NCBI GenBank assembly: GCA_036365515.1
Contig: CM070873.1
Coordinates: 39,563,807 to 39,627,806, forward strand
Source: Torymus aiolomorphi
Taxonomy: Eukaryota; Arthropoda; Insecta; Hymenoptera; Torymidae
Direction of reading: 5' to 3'
Length of the DNA: 64,000 nt
A model generated the notes under the pieces. The model did no database searches, was not told where the DNA came from, and was given only the letters and a program-made list of their open reading frames with translations. The position numbers and the translations under genes are program-made. Shown in pieces: positions 14,301-28,400 of the stretch (positions are counted from its first letter, which is position 1; each line of letters starts with the position of its first letter).

Positions 14301-15212
14301 GTAGTTCATTTAAATTAAACAATCAGATTAAAGATAAAAGATTTTAATTTTTAGTACATGTTTGTAATATTTGTAAATATTTATTACCCTTCCTTCCTTA
14401 ACCTAATGCTCCTGTGTTTCCTATCCTATCCTGATGGAAGATATCTGCCACCTTCCCGCTTGGTTTCCGTCGAATAATATCGCGTTTGCATATTATCTGT
14501 ATTGTTTAAAATAATTAATAAAATTGAATAACTGAAACAACGTGTAATATATAACAAATACCTATGCAAACACGTATTAACTGAGAGCAGAACATATTAA
14601 TGAACATTCCATGAATTTAAGTAGAATAAACAATCTTTTTCGTAACGCAGGGTCGATTTTTGTGTTTTTAAATTTTTAAAATCAATACTAGTTTTTTTAT
14701 GCCTGATCCATTACTTTGCGATTGCTGCAGCATCTTTTTATCCACAGGGGAGGTATTTTATCAGAATGGTGAAATGTTATATAGGTATTTTATTAAATAT
14801 AATATGACCATTTCCTTCAAAGAATATCTTAAATATAATGTCGTTTAAAAATTTTCCAAATTTGATACTGTCAATTAGAAACGGGAGCTATTCAGAACAC
14901 GACAGGAATTATTTTCGAAAAGAAATATTAGAAAAATTCTCGTCTATAAAAATTAAAAACAAATTGCATAAACTTTACAGACTTTTAACTATTCCGAAAA
15001 ATGTAAAACATGTATTCTCATAAGATTTTTAGATCATTAGTCGACGTTATGGCTTCCCTTTATCACTACATTTTCTATACAGTTTAATCGTTAGGTGGAA
15101 ATGGTATTGGAAATATTGATATCATGTATAATATTAAAATAATTTAATGAGAATATTATGGTCTTCTTGCCAATTTTTTTTTTAATTTTTATATACTAAG
15201 CTTTAAACATTT
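14301..15212. other. AT-rich intergenic DNA
   Basis: No gene recognised. A 61-codon open frame near 14838-15023 has no family features and sits in random-looking AT-rich DNA. This stretch separates two copies of the cruciform element. Confidence 0.5.
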
Positions 15213-15405
15213 TATACCACTGTAGACTCAAAATCATAACTTTAATATAATTATTCGGCTCTCGTGGTATAAAATACGGTTGGAAACTATTGCGTAATAA
15301 GACTTGTAGCTCATGTGACTTTTCTCACTCGCTTCGCTCGTGCGAAAAACGCGTTATTTGAGCTAAATAATCACCTGATGCACTCGTATCGAAATGTACT
15401 ATTTC
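15213..15405. mobile_element. Cruciform repeat element, copy 2
   Basis: Same order of motifs as 14110-14300: ATACCACT, CTCAAAATCA, CGTGGTATAAAATAC, a hairpin with the ACTCGCTTCGCTCGTGCG loop, and TCGAAATGTACTATTT. The hairpin stem is more eroded than in copy 1, so this copy looks older. It lies in the same orientation about 1.1 kb away. Confidence 0.72.
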
Positions 15406-16194
15406 GACATTTGGAAAATTAACCATTCTTACGATAAAGTATTCTAATTTTTTTATTAATATTTCTTTAAAATCACCCATCTGATAATTTAGTTGTCTAA
15501 TATAATACCCCCTCGCCTTTCTTCTCAAACCTTTATTTATACATTGATTATGATAAATAAATTGAGTGCCTATATAGGAGCAATAGGCCCTAGTGATCTG
15601 TGTTGAAAAATTGTTAATTTTTAAGAACGAAAATCTCGAAGATTATAAACTGTCAGAAAACATAATATCATGTTCACCCAAGGGCTAGTGGGCTTTTTTA
15701 TATCGCGAGTTTGCAGGATTTGTGTGCGGCTTGCGAAACGCACTTACCTTATAGGCTCGTGCTAACTTGCGTTCGACTTGTACTTATAAATACTCGGTCT
15801 CCTAAATCCAACGTTACACCCTTGATACACAATATATTAATTAACAGTGAATACGATAATTAATACAATGGTTGCATACAGTCGAAAAGTGATATGATAT
15901 ATCAAGTTAAATAACTATACATATAATATGACTACATAACTAATTATTACTATTTATTTGCTTGTATAACAATTTATATCTTTTTTATTTCTTTCAATTA
16001 TTATTTTTTTAATCAAATAATTGTAAGACTTTATTAACTTTTAATAATATTTGATATAATTGATTTGTATATATTAAATTTTATTTCATCATTATTAATT
16101 GTTATTTATAAAAAAGTTTTATAACATTTCAAGTTGCAAATCATCATGCAGTCATGCTTTACGGTCCCTGCGCTCGGATCACCGTGAACGGGGG
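15406..16194. other. AT-rich intergenic DNA
   Basis: Nothing recognisable apart from short homopolymers. The last 50 bases turn GC-rich as the nested palindrome begins. Confidence 0.5.
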
Positions 16195-16514
16195 CCTTTC
16201 TACATATGTGTGTTCTGTGTGTTCTGTGTGTTCCCGACAAAGACAGATAGATCTGTTCCGTTTATGTAAGACAGAAACAGACATAGAGAGAAGTTGTCTA
16301 GAACGGACAGAACACACATATGTAGAAAGGGTCCGGCGCGTGCCAGCGAGCCGCGGACGGCGCGCGCGCGCGAGCTCCGAGCCGGGCCCTTTCTACATAT
16401 GTGTGTTCTGTCTGTTCTAGACAACTTCTCTCTATGTCTGTCTCTGTCTTACATAAACGGAACAGATCTATCTGTCTTTGTCGGGAACACACAGAACGCA
16501 CATATGTAGAAAGG
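16195..16514. repeat. Doubly nested palindrome: two inverted copies of a ~130 bp TIR element
   Basis: Left arm 16195-16330 and right arm 16388-16514 are inverted copies around a 57 bp GC-rich spacer (16331-16387). Each arm is itself bounded by inverted ends: CCTTTCTACATATGTGTGTT at the start and its complement AACACACATATGTAGAAAGG at the finish. The same 20-base end therefore occurs four times. The left arm has about 9 extra bases from a duplicated GTGTTCT unit. Overlapping open frames of 63-91 codons on both strands are mirror images produced by the palindrome and have no family features. Confidence 0.92.
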
Positions 16515-17029
16515 CCCCCGCCAGCCGCGATTCGCAGAACAAAAGCACACAAAGTCAATGCTAGCGCCACCACTCGGTCAAGGCGGAACTAATTTTTTTT
16601 CGTCCTCGCCCCCCATCTGAAGTACGCTTCTATATGCGTCTATATTCGTTGATAATACTGTTGTATTAGACGCTATTTTGTTCTATTACTAATGGTCCTG
16701 AAGTTAATTCACTTCTGTTTATCAAATAATCGTTACGATTAATTAAAACTTTAGAATTTTCTTGAAAAATCATATTTCTTAAATCATCTTCTAACATTTT
16801 ATTAATGCGTTTTACCTGCTGTCTTTTTGTTAGGTTAGAAAAGTCTGCGTTCACTCATTATTATTATATTATGATAAAATCAAACTCTATTATAGAAAAA
16901 TTACAGAATTAATTAAAATATATTGATATATATACTTACTCCTTAAAATATTGTTAATAAATCCAATAAATTATCAAGGCAGCTATAACTGTAATACTTT
17001 CTCTGTTGCATGATAATTTGGCGCCAAAA
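16515..17029. other. Intergenic DNA with a possible relic ORF on the minus strand
   Basis: Contains a 62-codon minus-strand frame at 16666-16854 whose residues NLTKRQQVKRINKMLEDDL faintly recall the start of transposon-associated proteins in insect genomes. The frame has no in-frame ATG; a stop codon immediately precedes the GTG. Treated as a possible relic only. Confidence 0.3.
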
Positions 17030-17575
17030 TTGTTAGAAGTCAGATTTACAAGTTATCAAAACGATATCTTCAACACAATTGATTATGAAAAGATATCTTT
17101 AATATACCGGTAAATTGATTTCTTACAAGAATTTCTAAATGGCATCTTCATGATTCCTTGTAAATAATGTCTTGTAATGCCATATAAGAGATCACATTAA
17201 GGAATGATAAGATATCATTCATTTGATGTCTTTAAAACATCTATATGATATCTTATGCATATATCTTTTAGATATCGTGACGAAGGCAAGATAAACGCGT
17301 AAAATTAGAAGTGATATTTAGAAGTCATCAAAAAGATATCTTCAACAAAGTTATCTATGAAAAGATATCTTTGACATATATCGATAGCTTGATTTCTTGC
17401 GGGAATTTCTAAATGGCATCTTAATGATACCTTGTTAATGAAGTTTCTTATAAATGCCATATGAGAGCTTACATTAAGAAATCTATTACAAGATATCATC
17501 AATTTGATGTCTTTAAAACATCTATTTGATATCTTATACAAATATCTTATAGATATCATGGCGGTCGGAAAGATA
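17030..17575. repeat. Tandem duplication, ~272 bp unit, two diverged copies
   Basis: GATATCTTCAACA at 17063 recurs at 17335. Every later landmark follows the same 272 bp offset: TATGAAAAGATATCTTT, GAATTTCTAAATGGCATCTT, TTTGATGTCTTTAAAACATC. The unit is rich in GATATC and AGATATC palindromes. The copies differ by scattered substitutions and small indels. Non-coding. Confidence 0.9.
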
Positions 17576-18540
17576 AAGATGTCGCGTGGACATCTCGTGT
17601 TTGCTGGGTTTCGAGGTATTCTGGTGGTCTATGGCTCTACCAATGCTTCATTTTTATGCATTTCGGTCCCCTGAATTAAAATGTTTATATTAAAGAATTT
17701 AATTTAACATTTAACGATTTAAGGGGATGTAGGAGGGAACTTTACCGATGGTAACCCCCACCTCGAGCCGTATTTCCCATTGTTCACGCGAAGTTTACTT
17801 CGTGATATTGAAAATTAAGTTGCTAACGATTTGTTATCGTGTAAAGAATGCGAGATCACAGCATTTTCAATAATCAAAATGTTCAATAATTTATATAATG
17901 CAATATTCTTAAAATTGACGCGTGTAATTACGTAAAAGTGACGGTCATTTTACAATTTTCTGTATGAGACGGCATCCTCACCTCGCGTCGTATTTCCCAT
18001 TATTTGTCTTAACTAAAAATTATTAAACGATGCATAACGTTCATAAACATTCTTTATTATAACAAGAACACGCAATCACCGTATTTTTGTGTTTTACGAT
18101 TGTATACTTTTTTTTATTTATGATATTATGTTTTTGAGTTTAGGAAAATTTCAACCAATCAGCGTGGCTCCGACATCACCTTAATTTATAGAGAACTGAA
18201 TTTAAATGTTTATATTAGAGAAAAATGGTCAGAAAATTTGTTATCAACAAATTATTGTTAACAATTAGTTATTGTGCAAAATATTTTTTTTTTGTATTTT
18301 TCAGACCATTTTGAACGTAAAAAGTTCTTATACATTTTTTTAGGACTTATAGCTTATGAAATAAACATTGTTAAAGTATTCAAAAATATTAAGTGAACAT
18401 TTTATAACCAAACTTGGCTTAAATTTATGTTTAGACACGATACTAAGTATTCAACACCTGTATATGAAATATTTATGCTAAATTTCATTTTTGTGCGTTA
18501 ACAATGTCATATAATTTACGTTGTTAGTGTATATTTGAAC
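17576..18540. other. Intergenic DNA with diverged short repeats
   Basis: CACCTCGAGCCGTATTTCCC near 17760 returns as CACCTCGCGTCGTATTTCCC near 17980, an offset of about 220 bp. TGAATTAAAATGTTTATATT near 17672 returns as TGAATTTAAATGTTTATATT near 18197. These look like remnants of one or more old repeats. No gene recognised. Confidence 0.55.
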
Positions 18541-19473
18541 GGCGCGCGCAGCGTTTGTCGCTGTTGCAATGGCAACAAAGCGTCAATGTCGCTACCATGA
18601 AAACGCACCCTAAGGTGCGGCGGCGGTGGCAGCTTCGGCGGCGACACCTACGCAGCCTACGCTTCCCATTCGTTCGTATACGTATACTCGTATACAGTAG
18701 TACTGTCGTACATGATCTCTCGCTCTCCAAAAGCGCATACTCGATATAGGTATATATACAGGTATACGCCCGTGCCTATACGAGCAGCGCGTCTTCGGCG
18801 TTGGCGGCGGTGGCACACGTAGTATAGCATATTATATATACTTACAGTATACGGCGCTGCTGGAGCGAGACAGACGGCACACGGAGAGAGGAGGTTAGTG
18901 TGTGTACGCGCCGCCGCTGTATATAGACACACCAGCCGCTGAGCATAAGGATGCGCGGCACGTTGGTTATGTAGGCGCGAGAAAGAGAGAGACAGAGATA
19001 CCGAGTGAGCAGAGCAACGGAGCACACATCAGATCCCACACAGCAGGCGCTTGTGAAGAGAGAGAGAGGGAGAGAAAGCTTTTTGCCTTCCTCACAGCGC
19101 GCGCGGTCGCACGGACTCGTAGTCGTCGTCTACGTGCCGCTGCTTTTCTCTCTCTCTCCCCTGCTGCGGCTCGTACGTCCGGGCTGCGTGGCGTAGAGAC
19201 AGAGCCAGTCGAAAGAGAGAGAGAGAGAGAGAAAGAGAGAGCTGGGGACAGAAAAAAATGCCGGGCGGAGGCTGCTGCTGCTGTTCGTCGTCGTCGTCGT
19301 CGCTGCCACCGCCGCCTAGCTGTGCCGCTGTAGCGGCGCCGAGCTCCTGAGAGACAGAGAGAGAAGAGCGAGAGGGAGATAGTCGGAGAAGGAACGCAGC
19401 TGGCGAGGAGAGAGAAAAGGATACCTGGTGAAGCTGTTTCCAGAATAATAGCTGGAAAATACAAGTTGACAGG
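18541..19473 (+). promoter_or_regulatory. PHF14 promoter and 5' untranslated region
   Basis: Base composition changes abruptly from AT-rich to GC- and CpG-rich just ahead of the PHF14 start codon. It contains CGG-rich stretches (18615-18650) and several purine tracts of GAGAGA type (19055-19075, 19217-19245, 19355-19420), which in insects can bind GAGA-type factors. No single TATA box is convincing and the transcription start cannot be fixed. Long overlapping open frames in this region (up to 171 codons) are low-complexity and change strand and frame freely. Confidence 0.65.
18563..18576. promoter_or_regulatory. X-box-like site (GTTGCAATGGCAAC)
   Basis: A near-perfect dyad, GTTGC AAT GGCAAC, matching the RFX-factor X-box pattern (GTTGCC ATGGCAAC-like). 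It lies about 910 bp upstream of the PHF14 start codon in the CpG-rich segment. A match this good can still occur by chance. Confidence 0.35.
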
Positions 19474-22400
19474 ATGTCGCACGAGGACGACGTAGGATTC
19501 CTGTACAAGACCATGAGTAAGTACCGGCGTTTTTATGACGTTGGCGGAGATTTAAATGTGTTCCTGTAGAAGCTGGTGTGCAGGTGGGGAAAGCCTTCTA
19601 CAAGAAATGTGTATTATCGATGAGGGAATATGATTTATTTAGGGTTGATCAGTGGACTGGATACTCGTTGAAAAGAGGTGGAGATAATATGTTTTTTTGC
19701 TTAGGGATTGTGTTTATTAGTGTTTGTTTTATAGGTTTTAGTGTTGTTGTCATTTTTTTATTGGAGACTGATAGTGTTGTTGTTTGGTCTGTATTATTTT
19801 TAATTGGAGCATAAGGAATCAAATGAATTCATAGAGTATATTTTGAATTAACAAAAAACAATTTGTGAATTTTCAGTTACTTATTAATCTTTTTATATAA
19901 TATTTGTTATGTCACATTTACTGAATTTGAAATACTTTATAAATTTATTTTAAAATTTAACATGCTGCTTCAAAATGAATCGATGCTTAGTCATTTCCTT
20001 TAAATTTGAATCAAATTTGTTAATCAAAGAATCATGTATTGTATTTATTATATTTTATATCCTAATATTTCAGATGGCTTATCTGAAAGAACATTTTTAT
20101 TTTTAAATTTTCAAAGTGATTTTGCATAATTATAAATTCAATTGACGAAAGTTCATAATTTTTTATAGAGGAAAAATTTTTATTAAAAATCTTTAATCTA
20201 TAATTGATGATCTTGTACTATATTAAAAATTTTAACGTCATAAATATGATGAATATAATTGAAAAAGAAATATTTAAAAATCTCTATTTAAATAAAATAA
20301 TCTTATTTGTCACTTTACAATTGAGTTAAGAATAATTAAATTTATTGTATATAAAAATAAATAATTTTTTAATTATGTTTTACCTGTGTAATAAAAAGGA
20401 ATTCTTAAAACTGTAAAGATAAGAAAGAAATCAGTATTATAATTTTAATATTTATTGTGTTGAATTGAACAACTGTGTTTGTGTACATTCTAAGTGTCTA
20501 TTATCATGTAACTAATTAATTTTTTATTTTATAGTTGAAAGGGACCCAAAAAAACGTCGGGTCAAACCGGTAGAATCTGCACAAACATCATTACTGGATT
20601 TCGATCTGGGAGAAAGTTCAGATGATAGTGACTTTAGGATAGAAGATCACTGTGAAGAATCTGACGATGACTCTGTAGATTCAAATGATGCAGGAAAGGG
20701 TTCGTAGGAAATTAGTATCCAAATAATTTTTTTTATTGTAATATTTCACTGCTGTTTTTTGTTTTATTCTTTTAGATGAAAATGACGATGATGATGACAA
20801 TAGTGACTCTGATAATTCAGTGGATGAGTCATTAGTCTGCAAAAAGAATGGGCCTGCTGCAACTGTCGGAGACTTGATTGAGAAGGCAAAACAGCAGGCA
20901 GAGAGTGGAGATTCTTTAGAGGATAAATTATCAAAGATGCTAATATGTTGTGGCTGTTTAGGAGATAGAAGTGATGATGTCAATGAAATTGTTGAATGTG
21001 ATGGATGTGGGGTAACTGTCCATGAAGGTAGGATTTAGGAATCTTCTAAGAATTTATCATTATTATTAGTCTTTGCAATAGAATTTTTGTTTTGTGGATA
21101 TGAAACTAAGTCCCAACTATCTATTCTGACTTCCAAAAATTAGAAACCCAAAAATATAAATTTCCTTTTTTAAGGTTGTTATGGCGTATCAGATGTAGAA
21201 AGTTTTTCAAGTACAGATTCGCTGTCACAATCTGCGCCTTGGTTTTGCGAGGCCTGCAGCGCGGGAGTCGAAGATCCTTGCTGTGAGCTTTGTCCCAACA
21301 AAGGCGGTATTTTTAAGGAAACGGACGTGGGAAAATGGGTTCACTTGGTATGCGCCCTTTACGTGCCTGGCGTAGCGTTTGGAGAAGTAAGATATATTGT
21401 TTAAATTTAAAATTAAGATTTGTGTTAGACTGAAAAATTAATTTGTTTCGTCTTATTTTAAGGTGGATCGACTGACGAGTGTAACAATTTTCGAAATGCC
21501 GTACAGTAAATGGGGAGCAAAAGCGTGTTCTTTGTGTGAGGATGTGAGATTCACTAGAACTGGCGTTTGTATAGAATGTGACGCCGGTATGTGTCACACG
21601 TATTTTCATGTCACATGGTATGTTATTAAAATTTTATTTTTATTTATTTATTTATTTCAATGTTAATCGGGCTATAAAAGCCTTTGATACAGTAGTAAGA
21701 AAATTATTTGGCTAAATAGTTTAGAACAATTTTACTCGCAATTATATAATAAGTTTGACACACTCGCTACGCAAAAATCATTTAAATAAATTTTTAGATT
21801 TTTAATTATATTGGGTACAAAATAAAATTTCATTCTTTAAAATATTTATGAAAATATTTATTGTATATAAACTTAACAGTGCTCAAAGGGAAGGCTTGCT
21901 CTCAGAGGCACACAGCGAAGAAGTCGACCAGGCCGATCCGTTCTACGCCCACTGTAAATTGCATTCCGACAAGACGCTTGTACGTAAACGCAAGCGCAAC
22001 TGGCTGGCCCTACAGCTGCGGGCCACCTATCGCCATGAGATGCTGAAAAAGACGGCATACAGAGAGTCGGAGGAGTATCGCAGGATCCAGCGTAAACTTG
22101 CGAAACATCGTCAAAAGTACCTGGCCCACAAAGCGTCAAAACCACCGCCTTGGGGTATACATATAACCCTCTTATCATCATTAACTTTCCTCTTCGATTT
22201 TCACTTCTAAAGTTTTTTCCTTTCAGTTCCCACGCAAAAGATGCCACGACTATTGACGACCTCGGCGTCGGCCTGTCGGCATCTAATGCGCAAGGCCGAG
22301 CTCATGGGCATCGACACGATAGCGCAGGAGACGCAGGAGGAACAGATTGCTTCACTCGTTGACATACGCAAAAAGTGGCACATACCTCCGGCCTTCAGCG

Positions 22401-25400
22401 TCGAGTTCATTAGTTATTACATCGACCGGCAGGCGCGCACTACGTCGATGAAGACTCGGCTGGAGGAGTTGATCGAGGGCAACAAGCGATTGCTCAGTGA
22501 ACAGCAGGAGCTCGACAAAAGGTACGACGAGGCGATGCGACTGGGCGAGGAGCAGGCGCACATTTACGACGATCTGAAGAAGACGATCGAGATGTATCAC
22601 AGGGTGCTCAGGGCGTCGAATTATAGTAAACCCCTGCCATCCGTTGCTGATATCGCCAGGCCCAAGGCGCTGCCTACCATCGGTTCGCATTTTATAATCT
22701 TTATTTTATTTTTATTTTTATACTTCCAAAAAAATAAAACGTAATTTTCTCTTTATATCAAACTTATAGAACAAGTAAATAGTATATTACGCAACTAGGG
22801 AGGTAAAGACTTGGCCAGTCCAGAGCACGTGTAAATTGCCGTACAGACATGTGCTCTGGGGTGGCCTCTTTATCCCGTATTGCGTATACTATTTTTCACC
22901 ATACCCGAGCCCGAAATACCACATTCGCGTTTATAAGCCGGGAGCGACAGTGGTACTTTCAGCTAAGGTATGGTGAAAAATAATTTACGACTGTTTTTTC
23001 TGTAGACTAAATCTTTTGAAATATTTTCATTTAGGATCACCAACCTCTGCGACTGTGAAAACAGAACTGAGCTTCCCCAACCCTCTGAACAAAGTCAGCC
23101 GCTGCAATCCGACGCAAGATCAGCGCTTGCCTAACAACCAACCGATGGAGCAGAACCACAAGATCGAGCACCTGACGGTACGGCATCAGTGTGGCATCTG
23201 CAGACGGTCGGCGAATCAGCATCTCCTGGCCAAATGCGACACCTGCCACCTTCACTATCACCTTTCCTGTCTCACGCCGCCCCTGACGCGCATGCCGAAG
23301 AAAACGAAGCTGATGGGATGGTGAGTTGTCGTTGGTTGAGGAAATTATTTTTGTTGTTCTCTTTTTTAATTTGACAACGTGAAGTGTTTGTTAAGTTGAG
23401 GAAAGAGGAAAAGATTTATCTCTGATGGACAGGTTGATAGTGCCGATGCTTTTTTCCGAACTTTGAGAAATACTACCTCTAGTGTCTTTAAATAGGGTAA
23501 TGATGGAGTCCCGCGTTATCTGGCTGTCGTCCAACCGACGCCTATTATACAATTTTCTATCTAGCATCTATCGATTGATTATTGCACTCGATAGCCATAT
23601 GGCAAGCCAGGAATTGACTAATTATGTACAAGTGAAGTTAACCTGAAAGCCCGACAAATAGTAGCTATATGATAAAATAATACATTACAATACAAGTGCG
23701 GGAAAGTAGATTTTCGTCTACCCGAGCTTTGCTCGGGTGTAAACGTCACACGAGATGAGAATCTCTTTCCCGAACATGTATCGTACAGCACTTTTTGATA
23801 CGATGTGTGGAAAGTTCGATTTTGAGCACACGCTTTTTGCCGAGCGTGATATCTGTTGGATACACAATTCGAGTTTATTTATGGTGTTACTCTAATTAAA
23901 CAAAGGAAAAAGAGGGAAAAATAAAAAAGCAAGCAAGAGTTTTAGTCAAATTAAAAATCGTATATTAAATTAAAAAAGCAGCGCTTCACAATAGCAACGT
24001 ATCGTATCAGTCAAAGCTTGAAAAAATCAGTCCACATATGTATGCAGTTACTTCATGAGCGCACACTTTTGAGACTTAACGGCCGTAGATCTCGACGACA
24101 AAGTCAATGGTGTGTCCGCGTACGCTCTTGAAGTCGATGGTGACGTAGGTGGATCCCGGGCCACCGGCCGCGACGGTCGCGGTGGCGCCGTTACCGTTCT
24201 TGTTCTGATCGAGAAGACGGACCTGGGTGATACGGCTGAAGTTGTCGCCCATGTAGGTCTTACGACTCTTGATGACCTGGAGCCATTTGGATGGGACCTT
24301 GAGGAACTCGCGCTGGAGCATGTGATCGCTCGGAGCACGAACACCTATGATCACGTCCTTGGGACGACCGGCGGCCTCGGCGCCTTGCGAGATCAGGATT
24401 GCGGCGATGATAGCCAGGAGGATTAGACGGTGCGCAGACATGATTCTGTTGAAAAATGGATGATTGAAAGAGTTGAGAGGAGATCGTAGATTTCAAGATT
24501 GATGGTTAGCGAGAAAATAAATATTTTTTCGAATTCGAAATGAGCGCGTGCGAAAGAAAACAGTATGATTTCGTAAATTCTGGTTGATTAAAAAATTAGC
24601 GATTGTTGGTAATTGCAGAAAGTGTAAAACGGAGTAGTTTAGCACGCGAAATTTCGTTTGCTACTGCAAGCCACAAGGCTAATGTCACGCATGTGTAAAA
24701 AGGTTTCACAAAGAAGATTTATGACGCTGCTGCCGGTGAGTATGTTTATAATAAAGTACGAATAATATTTTCCTCGTTTAGCAATGAGACTGAAACAATA
24801 TATGGTCCGAGTCGGAAACTACGGCTTTAGAGACCAGGAAACTTTTAGCAGGTTGAAAATTAATCGAAATAACAGTTTTATTTTTGCTTACGTGTCTTAA
24901 GAAATGATTAAAGTAATACAGGTAACGAAGAACGATAGTAAAACGCGGATGATAGGTATATAAACAAAAATTTGACGAATTTTCAAACAATAGCTCTTAC
25001 AATTAGATAAACGATTGAGTATTGTACTTAATTTTGTTTTTTTTTTCGTCTACTGTATATGTATCATAAGTTTAAATACATTAGAATATTAATGTAAGAG
25101 ATATTGTTAAAATTGAACGATATATTGTTAAGTAGGTCAATGACCTAGAATTAGTTTTCTCTGACGATCTGAATTATTATAGAGATTTATGAATACATCA
25201 GTTACGGATGAGCCGTGAAAAAATTAAAAATTTAATAAACTACGATATTTCACTAATAACCGTTAAATGTTCAACGATTCGAAAAAGAAATAAGGCTCTT
25301 CAGACCAGCGGTCATGTCTAAAAATGACGAACCGCGGGATATGCGTACATAACGACTGCGACTCACCTTTTTTAGCTTCAAACGAGAGTGGACAAACTAG

Positions 25401-28400
25401 TTTAGTCGAATGTTCACGCTGTACTAACTGATCTGATGACAAGTGCGGCTTGTTTTTATAGCATTATCATTTCTTAACAACGCGCGCACGGTTGCTCCTC
25501 TCTCGTTGAACGTAGCGTGATTCACACAGTCCCTCGACTTTATTTTTAATTGGCGGTGGCGATAACGGGCACGAATCAGTAACAATGATAGTCACCAGTG
25601 GGAAAACTGATTGACTACATACAATGCACTCAAACACCTGTTCTGGTGTAGGTACAAAAGATAGCGCGGTTGATTTGGTAATAGGATTGATGTCATTACT
25701 TAATATTCTTATCCGGGAAACCGCGCGCGTGGGCGTATATGCTACTCAGAATGACCGTTCTCTCATTATCGGGGTATACGGCAATCTGTTATTGTCGGCA
25801 GTGATGGATACTTCCATACGCTTTCGTAAATGCGAACTGATTTGAGAAAAGTGTGACTATCTTTTGCTTGCTTCTAGGGGAAGCCGTATGATATTTCTCC
25901 GTTTTTTTCCTGCAAGTAATTGGTTCCTCGTTCTTGTATGCATGACGTTTTGTTCGTAGGATTTCCTTCAGGAATTTCACCTCGTATTTTTGACCGCAGA
26001 AAAGAGCTCTTTATATTTTTGCCGGTGTAGGCGGGGTTTATTATTTGTTGTATGTGCGCATTCAGAATATCACGAGAGCGATTAGTTATAGCGTTAATGG
26101 CGGAAAGGGAAATTAGTAACGATAACTCGTTATAAGGTCGGAAATTACGCTGATTACTACGCCCATTAAATTGCAAACGCCAACATTCATTTTTTATTTG
26201 TTAAATTCACACGGATATTCCAATGAAATTCGAGCCTTATCAATAATTAAGGGTATTTACCGAAATTTGTTATTCTTGATATAAATCATAATTCAGCGAG
26301 CGTCAATTCTCCCCGACGAGCTATTTCGACTCGATGACATAATAGATTTTTTAGTTCAAATCGGGTTTATCTTTCCGTTGCAGATTACCGGATTAGCCAT
26401 ATACGATAACCAAGATGCCTTATCGATATCAACTATATTCCAACAAACAAAAAATAAAAGAAAAACCATTGAACTTGATGATAGAAATAAATTTCCACAG
26501 GCAATGCTCGGAATGCGACAAGGAGACGTCGGGCTCGGAGCAGGAGCGCGTGGACACGTCGGCGCCGCGTCGGTTGCGCCACTGCAAGGACGAGGCAGTG
26601 GCGGCCAGCCTCGCTCAGACCTTCGTCGAGGAGGCGCAGGTCCATAAACCTCCGCCACCACCTCCCCCGCCCGTAACGTCCACACTCAGCAGTAGTTCGG
26701 CCAAGCCAGCTAAAAGTGCTAAGAAAGCAGCTGCGGCTGCGGCAGTGGTAACGCAGGCGGTCAATGTTGTAAATAACGGCAATGAAAGCTCCCTGGTGGC
26801 GAATGTTATTCCTCATACACCTAAGGTGAGGACTTAGAAGGCAACTTGTGAATAATTTCAAAATTTTGGAAAATTTTCTCCACAATGTGCGGCGTTTGGT
26901 TCAGTACGGTATAACCCATATATGTAGCTCGTGAATTTTTTCCATAATTTTAATTGTTACAAGATAACAAGTTTGGATGCTAATGATGACAATCGTTACG
27001 TAGTTAAAATTATTAATATTCTTGATCCAATTTTATACTAAAAATGTATAATACTATATTTATCATACACGTTTTAGTTGAGATAAATCATTAAAATCAA
27101 TTGTCAGATTAAAGTAATTATTTACGATTTATAATTGTAAATGTAATAATTAATGTCAATATAAAGAATAAATGAATATTTTACTCATTTCTCACTGATT
27201 AAACATAGGATAAGAAACAGTAGATAGTAATTATCGAACTAATTATACAGCTTAATTTTTAATAGATCACTCTGGTGAAAAAAATAAATTGATTTGATTT
27301 TACATTATTTTTCGAAAATAAAGTAAAACTTACATTAAAAATTTTGCTTTTTGTTTATCAAATAATGTTTACAATAAGGTATTCTTATTTTAAATTAAAA
27401 TTAACTATTTTTTAATTGTACAGTTAACGATTAAGCCAATGGGACCACAACCGAAGGAGCCTGAGCTAATGGTGGTGGAGGAGGTCAATTACAATCACCA
27501 CGCGGTCAACAACTCGATAATGTCGACGGTGAGGGAAGGCTCGCCCGAGTACCGAATGGCTCCCCTCGACGGCATTGTCGAGCACTCGTCAGGTCGAAGC
27601 GGAAAGAAACGAAGAAGGTACGGTATTCTGTATTATTGCTTCAGGTGCACGAAATTCTGCGCGTGCGTGATTTTCGCATATATTGGATACATGAGTAAGT
27701 TTTATTTATGGCTGTTGCAGAGAGAAGCACAAAAGATACACACCAGATCCGATAACTGGTGTAAAACAAAGGAAACGAAAGCACAAACGAAAGAGTATGG
27801 ACATGGAAAATCCCGAGAATTACGGTCCACCCGAGGTTCATCGCAGAATAACAATTAAAGTGAGAAATTATTAATAACAAAATATGTTTAACCCTGCAAT
27901 CAGTAATCAACAAGTTCTTATGTATAATAATCTGAATTTTTTTCATACAGTTTCTTAGTTATCATTTTGTTATAAAAGTATATTAAAAATGGAAAAATTG
28001 ATGGAGCTGATGTCTGTTTTTCTTTCCACACATAGATCAAGCCGATTCCGATGCCGGAGGGCGAAGTGGCCTCCAAGTCGAACCCGCAGCTCTTTGTGGC
28101 CTCGTCGACGAGCACGGAGATGACGCCACCGCCTCCGCCTCCGCCTCCGCCGGTGCAGCAGCCGAAACTACAACCCCTACCGCCCCCGCCACCTACGCCA
28201 CCGCGAGCACCAGCTGCTGCTGCTGCGCTGCCGCCGTCGATCCTCAACACACCACCGACGACGAGCAGTAGTAGTGGTAATCGACTCTCCTCCGGCGGCA
28301 GGAAGCCCAAGGACGCGGACCTCGTATCGCAGTGCACGGTCTGCAGTACCATCGGCACTAATCAAAATCTTGTCATGTGAGTGCTGTTGATGATAGTAGT